Source: Paragonimus skrjabini miyazakii
Lineage: Eukaryota; Platyhelminthes; Trematoda; Plagiorchiida; Troglotrematidae
Assembly (NCBI GenBank): GCA_014338405.1
Contig: JTDE01002463.1
Location: forward strand, 9,120 to 73,119
Length of the DNA stretch: 64,000 bases
Direction of reading: 5' to 3'
In this document: positions 43,201 through 55,200 of the stretch, one piece after another
Numbering within the stretch: position 1 is the stretch's first letter
Layout of the letters: each line of letters starts with the position of its first letter
Program-made: the position numbers and the translations under genes
Notes under the pieces: model-generated
What the model was told of the DNA's origin: nothing
The model's database searches: none
Seen by the model: only the letters and a program-made list of their open reading frames with translations

Positions 43201-46200
43201 GAAGGAGGTTGGACCGCTTGAGCTCCGTTGACAAGCAGGGATGACACAGTGTTCCAAATAGCTGTTCGATTATATTCACTGTGCGGTCATCTAACTGATA
43301 GCTAATACACTAACCTCACAATTATAAATATCTGAGTTAACCCCCCTCCATCTGGACAAAACTTTCAATAATATACGTTACTATGTAGCAACGGAAAACA
43401 GAGTTTACGGTTTCTTTTTGCGTCTTGTTCATTCAGTTTGCTTTTAACCAGTAAATGCCAATTTCCAGTCCATCACCTTTAAGTTTACAGATGAACGGTT
43501 TTAGATTGTGTTAATTGCTTTCCTGATCAAAAATTTATAGATATGCTGTTCGTGTGGATTCTCGATCAGATCTACAGCGGTGCGTATGCCAGACACAAAG
43601 CGTTGGTGCGTCCGTGTTGGAACAGTGTATTGAACAGAAGAGTAGCCCAAGCAGCCAAGCTATATGAACAGCAAGAGACTAAGCTCAAAACGGGAAGTTA
43701 GCATCTTTGTTTACAGAATAAACATTTGTTAAAATGATGGCAAATGACCAACAAAATGGGTTTTTCTGAGAAGGGTGATTATTGGCTGGCACTGAACACA
43801 AACTCAATAACTATAAATAAACTTCAATTTTTTAAACATTAATCGCAGTATGCTTTGCGTTATTTAGTTTAAACCTGATAGCCAACTACCAGTCTGGCCA
43901 ATATTACTAACGAATCATCCATTCAAAGTAACCCACGTTTTTTACAAGCGCTCAGAACTCCGTTAGTTTTGCAATCGTATGATTCAACACGTCCAGTGGG
44001 CAAGACAAATATCTGTCCGTGAACTGCACTTACTCCGTAACATTTTCACAGCAACTGCACAAATGGTGTAAGCGGCTCTGCTGTCTGTCAGACACTCGTT
44101 AGTTTCCGAATTTGACACAAATCTCTTTTTCTGTTCTGCCGGTATTCGATCCAAAAAGACTTGGCCATAGTAAACCACTCCAAATGCGCCTTCGCCAAGC
44201 CGACGACCGATGCGAAGACACTCTCTGGGTAGTTCCCAGTTCTTGTCCAACGGGAGTTCGTACTGAATCGCAGGTGATTCACATTTGACAAATATCTCTT
44301 TCTTGCCTGACCCATTGATTTCAGTTGGGGCGTTAGGAGACCAGAAAAACTGGAATGCTGGATCGGTACTACTCATGGTTCGTGAATAATCTGTCCATTC
44401 GTCATCTGTGAGCGAATGTTGTTTCTTCGAGCTATGTTCATTTGAGGTGGATATTGTCGTGCTCTGAGTGGTTTCCATTCCCTCCAGGATCAACTTCGGT
44501 AGTTTGGCAAGCATTCGTTTGGCTTGCCGTCTACGTGAATAAATACCACCAGATGATACGGACTCATCCGTGTTCAAATCGGTTTGACTGTTATATCCCT
44601 CATCTGAACGTACTTTGAAATCAAGCGAATTAGGTTTTCCATCTTTCAAGACGTCAGTGAGATGAGATTTAGTGTACAATTGATTTGGATGACGAAACAC
44701 ATGAACTTTTCTCACCGGACGTTGATAGGTAACGGAATGGATTGAATTTGACATTTTAATTTGCTTCGAATCAAGTTGACTGTTGGCGGATATTTTTGAA
44801 CGGCAGAATTTCAATGAAATTATGAAAAATATCATAACAAGTACAAGGAAACCGAGCAGAGAAAGAACCAGGTTCCGTGGAAACATTTTCAACTGTGATA
44901 AATCGTTTAGTCCGTTAGAATCTAAAAACGAATGCAGAAAATGTCATTATCGAATACGATGAATTACTACTATAAACACAAAATTTTGTAAGCTTCCTTA
45001 CACAAATTACCTGTGGCTCAATAAAAACATAATTTCTGTCATTACGTGACTTGTTTCGGTCCCGTAAAAAGAAAACAACATGGTTTGGGGATTTTTTATT
45101 AAGCACCAGCCTTTCGTAATGTTTCGTAGGGAACTCATATTTCAGCCACTAGTTTAAAATGTTCAACCCTCTTAGCTAACTCACGGACTTCATGAGTATT
45201 TTCTTCTGCTGCCTAAAAAATATTCCTTTGAATGGAACTCCTCCAAAAATCTTAATTTGGTTCAACTGGTTTAAGGGAGTTGTCAAGTGCTCGATATTCC
45301 TCCAGGAATACCGACAAACACCTGAAAGTTTCGGTCCTACTTGTTAATACCAATCTTTATCAACAGTTCTCGCATCAGTATTCAAGGTGCCCTATTTTCT
45401 ATTAACCCAGTACCGTAAAGGGACAATCCAATTATTTGTGATTTAATTTATGGCAAAATATACACTGGCCTTTCCACAACGACAACTTTTGAGAAACGCC
45501 AGCCGGTGTGAAGGCGCTTTCCGGTCTCTCCTCATCAGTTCGCAAGTGCCATTAACACGTACGTACTTATTCATTGGTTACGTTGTACTCCTGTGGTTTT
45601 CCTGACCTTTAAATAAAAGACCTCTAAAATTTGAATAGATAACTCAATGTTTCTAGCCTCACTCAAAATTATCAGTGTCATATATAGCAATACATCAGTG
45701 ATTCTTACTGATACTTAACTGCCATACAACTAAGAAGATAAACTCAAGCTCTGAGCAGGAAGAAAGAAAAGAAAAACAGATTGGGAGAGAAAGAAACCTG
45801 ACTACTAAAAATGGCTACCTCTGTACTCAGATAATCAACATCAAGGTATGTTTATCCTGGAGACGCGCAACCGAACTATGATTGAAAGTGGGGTGTTATC
45901 TACAAGACATCTTCCTTACGGCTTTCACTGCTTCGCGTCGTTAAGCACAATCAGACAGCTCGGCTAAACAACGACAACATTCACGCTACTAAGCCCGATT
46001 AGCCGCCATCTCACCTAAAGTCTCCAGTAGCGGGCTCTGCTGGTCGCGAGATCCCCAATTTGAAAGGCGAACCCGACCCACAATGACCAGTCTATCCGTT
46101 ACCGATTTCGTTTCTATACACCAGGTTACCATCTGTTCACCTCGCACCTTGAGTCAGTCGTCCCCAGCGTCGGCAAAAAATGTTCGGTGTGACACTCGAC

Positions 46201-49200
46201 TAGCTAGCATCCTTAGTACAAGTCCTAGCCACACAAGTCTGTGTCAACACAGGGATTCAACAAAAGAACCCGTTTGGCAGTCACAACAGAATAACTTGCC
46301 TGGCAGTCACTTATTGTGTCCTGAACGATCAAGTTTCGCAGTGGTAAATTTGTACACCCTTCACTGTCACCTTATACACACGAACCTCTGAAAGGTGTTC
46401 CTCTGTCGTCAGAGGTGACGTATATGAACGAATACCGCCGTCGCCTTAAAGATTCGCGATTCTATTTCAGTATCTACATTATCACCACCACTGATGCAAC
46501 TTGCCAAGTACAGCATCATTACACACACATACTTTGCTAATAGTACCATGCAAACAGTTCACAGGGGACAGCGTGAAAGAAGACAAACAGTCAAATGTTT
46601 CAGATCTATCGTAAACTTTACCCACTTCCGTAAGAAGACACACTCGCAGGTTCCAACTTACATTGTAACTCTCATCTGATGCCCATCCCAGATGGTAGTT
46701 TAATGAGTCCCGAACGTTAGCGCAAATCACAATATTACTTATTCAGTATTACTTATTCAGTACGGAGAATACAAATCAGAGCATGCGTGGTTAAATGTTA
46801 ACACTTGGACTCTAGCAACACTGAGTACATTGGAGCTATGCAGATAGTTCAGCGAGGCACACACATGCCATTTGAATTGACGATTTGCGGACGCACGTTC
46901 ATTTGTTCTGCATCCTACAGAATTCCCGTGAAACCCTGTCCTTTGGAGCTCATCTTTCCAAGAATTCTCTGTAGCGTGTAGTGAACCATGTACACCGACT
47001 TCCATCCAGTTAGGTTCTCAAAGCGATTGTCGAATATCGACGATTTACAAAAATTGACGGATTCGCAGGAATCCATTTTTTGGACCAAGGAAGTTAAACG
47101 ATTATGGAAACTTACACTGAAAGCATAGTAAGTGCTGACTTTTGTTAGTTGTTTTATACCAAGGAAATTTCTCCCCACTGCACGTCGTTATTAAGAATAT
47201 TATCATGTATTCATCTTTACAACTAAATGAAAGTTACCCCTGTGAACAAAACTTCGGTAAAGTGCTTAAAATGTGGAACACACCTTCACTGACAGCCAAC
47301 ACTTTGCAGTAATTTTCTTTAATGTTACAACAATTAAGCATTCGTGGGATTTATCAACGTGTTACATGTCAAAGTGATTAAATTTGGGGTTTGGCTCAAA
47401 CAAACTAATTGTCAGCCACTAACACCAACACTATTCGTTGGGATTACTAGTAGTAGTTGAGTGGAACTCATCTGGTTTGATTATGATTAGTAATACACAT
47501 ACTTAAGAAGCCTATTGATAACCTAGCAGTGTTATCGTGTAATGAGTCAATCTAATCCACAGACAATAAACGCACTCACATCACGGTAACTAAGTGAGAT
47601 CCGCTAACCTCACAAAAACAGTTCACGCGAACATCCTACTGACCATGTCAAATGAAGGAATAACCGGTATAGTTTATATTAGACAATGAACAACGTTACA
47701 TAAAAAGTGTCGAATTAGGAATTTGGTCGGACGTAAGCGTTAAAAAATTATTCGGCATTTTGCTGTACTATACTTCTGGGGATCCCAGAAAGGTAGAAAA
47801 CAACGTCAGATAACAAGTCAACCCCGCAGAGAATTGAGCGGACGTAAGTAATTATACACACATATGCATAAATATATACACATTTATACGATTATTCAAA
47901 TATTTTACTATACCGAACCGAATTATAGAATTACACTGAGCACAGAATGGACCTTTTTTAAATATTCACGTGTTCATCTTACACGGTGTAGCTGGTTCTC
48001 TCAAGAGAAAACCTCTCCTAGAACTCTGTCTTCCGTCGGCTAAAGTCGAATGATGAATGTCAGTAGTATTGAGCTTTAATGAAAAAAGTTAGTTCCAGAA
48101 AACTGTTGTTTGGGTAATTAATCACATGATTTTGTAAAGCTCTAGTGAACAGAAATTATGCAATCCAACATAGAAGAAATGTAGTAGGTATAATCGGTGT
48201 GGCATATTTGATAATTTCAAGATGACTCAATTGTGAAATGTCTGACTTCCGGTTGGATTAGAACCATCGGCAAACGTAGTATATTTGAACACCGTAAGCG
48301 GTCTACCAGCTGAGTTACCGAGCTACAGTGGAGGTCAGAAAGTTCACATTTGTACCTAGTTACCCGACCAATCCACTTAATACACTGGAACATTCGGTTG
48401 ATTCCATTTGACTCAGTGGGTCGGATAAGCCACTAAGTTTTAACATAAAACTCCCAGTATCATCTGGTAGGGCGATTTCCAGGGTTGGACCTCCTGTGTC
48501 TATCGCTGTCTTCAGTCTAGCCGGAGCCCATATCTTTGACAACTGTCTACTCTAACAGAAGAAATGATTTGAAATATCATAGATCCATACGGGAAAATCG
48601 TTACTTGATACGGAACGGTAATTCTCCACTATTACTCACATAAGGACTGGCCTAAAATGGTGTAACCATTCCGTTTAAGGCCAGAGATTTAGTATTTTAT
48701 GGTTCAAAGTGACCAGCACATCAGATCCTGTTTTGTGACTTCTTGTTTCATGCAATGATGTAGGGCATGGGTAAGTAATTAGTTCAAAATAGGAAAACAG
48801 TTCGAATTCGTGCAAATGATCAGTGATTTCGTTTTGCTGTGGGCCCGTACCAGAAGGAGTGACATGTTTAACTCTCAGCGACACACTCAGGTGTCAGGAA
48901 ACACGGCACTGTTGCCAACAGACTAGTGAGGTCTAGTGAGGACTTTCTTCTATCGCGCAAAAAGAATCTGTTCCAGAGAACATTGGCCGAAGAGATGTCA
49001 TTGTTGAGAACCACACTGAAAGAAAATGACTACCTATCGGCATTTGTTGAGAAATTCAGCAAACAAAAGCCAGCCACCGCGATGTGTTCAACAGCCCCCA
49101 AACTAAATCTCTATCTCCGTTTGCCATACAAACGGTGATGGTATTGCCACTCTGTTGAAAACCCGACTCACGGCGGCTATAAGACGCACGTGTTATGCAG

Positions 49201-52200
49201 CCCAACTGGTCATCCTGTTCACCACCACCCGAATCCAAACACCACCTTTTAAAACACTGCTACCGCTCAACGCCGAATCTCACATCATCTGTGAATTTTC
49301 ACAAATAAACGGAGCGGCAGTTACGTAATCGGGTCAACGAACACATTCCAGTTTGGGTTCGCAAAACGGTCATGGATACCACAATGCCGGGCTCAAGTCA
49401 GAATGTGACAAGTCACAAGGAACCAGCGTCATCGATCGCCTGTCACCTGTTGACTTGTCGACCCCAATTGAACCTGGAGAAAGCGTTTCGGATACGTTAC
49501 GCAACAAAAATCGAAGGCTTCTCCGGTTCGCGGAGGCGGTAGCAACTAGCAAATGTAAGCCACCCCGCTGTGTACAGAGAGATTTGTTCGTCAGTACTAA
49601 ATTGCCCTGGTAATTGATGTGTATGGATGTGTGTGAGTGTGCGTGTGTTGGTGTGATTGTTGATTTTTTCGTTAAGCTTCACAATGCCCATTGAACTTTG
49701 CTATATAAACTCACAGACTGCAGTATGTACCTGATGAGATGCAGCGAAATGTGCTCGAGAGATACATTGTGCAAAAACTGTTTCTGACTTCTCTGGTCAG
49801 ACTGACTTCTGATGGAAACTTTGATCTCAGTGAAATAATCAGAGTAATTGTGTTCTTCACTGTCTTTAAGTATGGCATAGATTGTCAAACCGTTCGTTTA
49901 CACATTGGAACCCTTATGTTCGGCATGTATTTTATAATATTGGCTTTGGGTATGGTTCGTTCTTTGAGCACTGTAATTTATCACGTAATATTTAAGACCT
50001 TTAGGATTAATCTCGTGCATTTAGACCTCCTGACCAATCTCCGTTTCTTAGACTTCGCTTTTTAGGAGGGCCGAACGGTAACGGATTCATTCGTCGTTCT
50101 ACTGTATGTCAATATCTTGTGAACAACGTCATTCCAAGAATGTTCACACTAAAGATATCTCGAGAGAATACTCAACTGTTTGACTTTACTTCACACTAAT
50201 CGACCATTCTAAAAGTGTTCGGAAACTTCCTTTGTTAAAGCACATTCTAGTCGTATGTGAGGCACGGTTTGTCTACCATACAAACCAACACTCACTGACT
50301 TCCTTAGTTCACTCCGTTTCACACACAGTTGATCAGCGCGTTCGAATACGATTTTGAGATGTTAGTAATGTAACACTCTCGATTACTGTTTCTATGTGAA
50401 ATATACTTAAGACTTTGCTTGTATTACTAAATCAGACCTATCAAACAGTATTTTAGTATGCTAACGCAATTTACGTTCTTGATGGACCATACATCGCCTT
50501 CATTTTCCAATAACCATGTTGCTCGTCAAGGCATCATACGTATCCCATAGTTTCTTGCTGTGTATACTCAAGATATGTCTACATATTGTCGTGGATTATC
50601 AAATCGGAGGTGCCAGTATTCCAACACACGGCGAAATACCTCAGCGTGGGGAAATTTGCTTGAAAATCCACGGCTAGCGAATCGGGAACGGCGTCGGCGA
50701 CCGAATGAGTCATCGTTCAACTGGATCGGACCAACGGGCGAGACATGGTAGGCAAAATGGAATGGACGACCAGATCGGGGGTGCGATTATCCAAGCTCTC
50801 GGAAGAATATCTCCACACGGTCGTAGAATATGGTCAAAGCCCACGGTGGATTGCGGACAACCCAAGCGATCGTACGAGCCATCGCGTAGTTGAATCGGAC
50901 CAACGAACGAGGAATGGCAGGCGGAAACCCCCACCCAATAAAAGGCGTCGGTCATACACACAGACCGGGCAGAAGTGCAAACGATGTGTGAGCCGAAACG
51001 GGGGTGTTGTGGACCGGACTTCTGATTCATACACGCCAGCGCGCATAGCATGGCAACGAGCGAGTTGGACAATTAAGACTGCTTTATTGGATGCCTTTTC
51101 GCCACAGTATGACGATGGCTGTTTCCAGCCCATATACTAAGACCGCCGTTCTTTGTTGTACATATCCGAGTAACGGAAGGAGTGTGTTTGAACATTCTAC
51201 AATCTAATCTTTGTACCAGAATTTCTCCGAGAACGCCACCAAGAATTCGATCAGAACTTACTTTATTTACTTTTATTTCATTTGTAATTAGAGACAATTA
51301 TATTAGGTTTACAGCATATTGTCTTTACATTACACTAGTCTGTGAACCCACATTTTTATTTTCACATCAATAGATTTAGTACCAGTGTTCGGTGTTACAT
51401 TGTTTCGGCCTCGAAGTAACATTCCTATCATAAATCACAACACTAATTTAGTGATTGAGTTCACCTTTCTTGCTTGCATTGTTTTGCTTTCGTGGCTTCC
51501 GGCTCTTTTTCCAAAATTTGTTAGCAAAGCGACCGTCTCCCCCCCCCCACTCACAAACACTTTGTAGCATACGATAAATTTTCCCCGCGAGAGATTTCAA
51601 GATTTTTAAACATGTCCCATTTATTCACTACATTTTTTATTATACACGTCAGTTATTTAGAATACATTGCCTGAACTTTCATACACAGTGTACCAGCTCT
51701 CTGTTACTCGTTCTGCTATCTTTGTTAATTGTTAAGACGGTCGAACAACGTGTGGTTTCAGAACCAATAATTTGTATTCATCAACTTGCAATTACTCCTC
51801 TGTTTCAAGTGTTTTCGAGTGTCGCGGGTTCCCTGGATAAGAGGATGTATATCGATCGCGTGTTCTAGTGCTGAATACCCAAAATACTTCGGACGTCTAG
51901 GTCTTCAACAGATGGACACCACATGTGTACCAATATGCAATATGGCCATGAATAGTTTGTTGGTTATACGATAAACATTTTATAGATTCGGTGTTTTATA
52001 CCATGGTACCTTTCAGTTTACGTCCCAGCACTTGATTAATGAAAACCGGGTAAAGCAATCTAGTTTTATATACCTTGATACAAAAATTAAAATAAACGAG
52101 ACAGCCTTTTAAGCGTTTAAACGGTGGTTAACAATACAGTGACCTCCGGTGGATGGAAGCAAGTCAAATATTTTGAAACTTTTGATTCAAAACGATCGAA

Positions 52201-55200
52201 ATATGAAGATGATTGAGACAATCATTGTTGGTACTTACAGGAACGGTTACTACAACAATGACGGTAGTGGGCTCAAACTGAACCTATTCGATTTTAGTCC
52301 TATTTATGTTCAATAATTTATGAAAAATGATCTCACCTTCCAATTCCCTACAACCTTTGACTACGAGATGCATTGACTTCCATCGCATCCTCTCCACACC
52401 AGTCAATCCACCAATACAAAGATAACCACCTTCCATGTCCTTATTCACGTTGATCGCCTCGTACTGTAATGCGGACACTGGCTCTCCGGAAGTTGAATTG
52501 GTTATCTGCGAAAAAAATAACAGATCTCTATTCTTTACCGTTTACTGTCTTCGCAAGCAAAATTTGAATGTCCTACATTATAGCTAATTTCACTAACTTT
52601 CACTTTGTCTTCATTATTACAGTTACGGCTATTAAATAAATTCTATCGAGTGTAAATCTAAACCACACATTTAAGTAGCCAGTCTTCAGAATTTGGAATG
52701 CATTTACAAAGGTATATGCGTAATTAGGTGTTTTTGGTCAACCTATTTCAATATTACTCTACATTCATTAAATGCAACATACGGAAGTATCAGAATAACC
52801 CTCCATGCAATATACTCGACGATGAGGACTCTAAACCTAATTAGGTACATGTTACTTCATCTCAGGATGACAAAAAACAAACTGCCTAGTTAAATGAAAT
52901 CAAGGTAGAGCGCTTGCCGCATTTGGCCATGGTGTTTCTGTCGCTGGTTCGAATCCAGCCGAAGTCCAGATTCTTCGCAAATGGAACTCTTCTAATAAGT
53001 CAGTTTTCTTCATCAAACATAGTACAATATCAAAGCAACCTAACAGTACTTGTTTGCACACTAATAAGGATTATCAATACATAGGGACATTCAGTAGTTT
53101 GAAATCCTTGACTGTCAAAAATCGTTATGCAAGTTTACATCTCATGGCTACTGTCCATATCAACGTCCGCAACAAAGAACATCTGTAAAAATGTTTGCTT
53201 TTTAATTTCCTGAGGGTTCTTATTGATACACTTTGATAAAAATCAATCTGTCCAGACGCAACACAGATCACTGAAAACTAGCTACTTCCCAAAGTATGTG
53301 ATAACTCTGCACTTTTGATCCGTAAATCAAGCAACCCTTTTGTCATCGAAATGATGCACACATATGCCCACCTATGATGCCTGGGTATCTGTACATATGC
53401 GTCATGGGCAAAACCACTCTTCCCACATTATGAGTCAGTTTTATTAAAGGAATTAGTCAGCGAATCAAACAGCTTGTGTTGTTCAAACAGTTATTGATTA
53501 ACTCACCAACGTTTCATGATACAACCTCAATTAATTCATTGACAAGTGTTTCAAGCAAAAGTGTTCAAAGTGACCGCAATTGAAGCTTGTAGGCTATTTA
53601 GACCAGGTAAACATGCGTCCTTTTGCTTTTACAACAAAAGCAGACTGACAGTTCAGACTTATTCTGTATGTACCTGCTTCTTCATCTGTTTCTGTGGAGC
53701 AAATTTTATGAGGTCACACTGCAAGACAGTTTTCGAATAAAATCCGGGAACATCATCCACCTTGGTTGAGGCACAGTAAAACACAATGGATCAACATTAC
53801 TATCTTCGATCGTTTGATGAACACTGATGAAGCCCTTTGCGTGATCTAGAGGACGCCATCCGAATGCGAACACTCCGTCTTGCCAAGCCCGTCGGAAATT
53901 AGGTTCCTTGTTTCAGCAATATGTCATCAAAAGCAGTTTGCTCGGGTTCTGCGCTTATCTTAAACTCAACTCGACCGGACCGGTAGCTAACCCGTATGGT
54001 TGAAACAATGGGAGAACTAAACGTGATGGACCAATCTTGCCGGCATCTACTGATTGACCAGTAGACTAGTTTCCTGTAATAAGTCCAATAAATAACCTGA
54101 CTAAACTGTATCGCCTATTCATATAATTGTACCAAAGTCGGAAAGTTGACGAAAGCGTCCTTTTCCACGTTGTCATTCTCAATAGTATAAAGTGCTTGTT
54201 TAAGACGTTTATATTCTTCGCCAAAGTCCTTATTTGGTTCAGATCTGATTAGTACACTGACTACATGAGAATGATTATTCTGTAATTCGTTTTGAACTAC
54301 TCAACTAACCGCAGGATGATATATGATGTTTCCATCATGCATCTGCTTTATAAAAGTCGTCACACTGGCTATAGAAGAGCTGGAAACTAAAGCGGCTAGT
54401 GTGGTATCGGACCAGATGCTCTCCGATTAGCGTTCATAATCCCAAAAAGAAGTCAGCGTTGTCTACTATGTGTTTATGGGTGCCCATTTTAAAAGGTTTA
54501 TTTTCTTTCCAACTGTTTGGTCCGAGCTTGTACCATCTTTCCGTCCATCTCTTATGCTTCTGAGACATTACTTGGACGGAACCGATTTTCCCATCCCAGG
54601 TTGCTGAGTAAATAAGTAGTACCTAATACGTCCGCGTTTGTTTTCTGTATCCGCAAAAATCTTTAATAATTATTACGACCAACGTTACATATTGTTAAAC
54701 ATTGTAATCATAAACAAATTTCATAACTTCAAAGTATCTTACGGGCATTTTGATGAACAAAAGGTTTTCTGTGCGTTATACGAATTCATTCAGCGGGTTG
54801 GGTAATCACATCGGCTTGGTCGGTCTTAATTCCCCCATGTGATTACATTTGTCTCATATCTTTGATTCTACTTTCCGTATTAAGTACAGTTCGCTCTTTC
54901 GAACTCTGAGGTGTTCAGCGACAGAGGCACGCGCTCGGTAGCTTGCATTGGATGACTCTTACAGAGGGTTAGAAGACATGTTTTAGAACGCAGGAAGCAT
55001 ACGACGTAGTTCAGTTAACCGCAAAAATATTGTCTATTTAAGTGGTTAACCTACGTGAAGCAAGCTTGCACATACTTTACCAGACCGCGTGACTTCTGTC
55101 GAGCCGCCAGCTCAGAGGCGTAAGACACGTGGGGGAGGACAAGGTTTGACACGGCGAAAACACAGTGAAGGCACAAAAATAACAAGTTTGTCTTCTGGAC

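Larger units (their letters stand above)
44922..52336 (-). other. FGFR intron with Penelope-like copy and GC-richer block
   Basis: A 7.4-kb phase-1 intron. It contains the tRNA-related repeat at 48.3 kb, the Penelope-like fragment at 48.93-49.61 kb, and a GC-richer block with long open frames at 50.56-51.14 kb. A poly-C run lies at about 51.54 kb. Confidence 0.8.

Noticed and set aside
44034..44892. Met at 44892 as the start of a kinase lacking an ectodomain
   Set aside because: The frame is open upstream to a good acceptor at 44922, and the phase matches the Ig exon at 52337-52505. The hydrophobic stretch that would look like a signal peptide sits where the FGFR transmembrane helix belongs.
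48240..48345. Possible tRNA gene on the minus strand
   Set aside because: Box A and box B are present, but there is no complementary acceptor stem and no clear anticodon arm. Similar fragments recur elsewhere, so it is a SINE-type relic.
49739..50065. 108-codon hydrophobic plus-strand frame with an ATG
   Set aside because: It is Leu/Ile/Phe-rich as expected for translated AT-rich DNA, matches no family I know, and lies just downstream of a dead retroelement.
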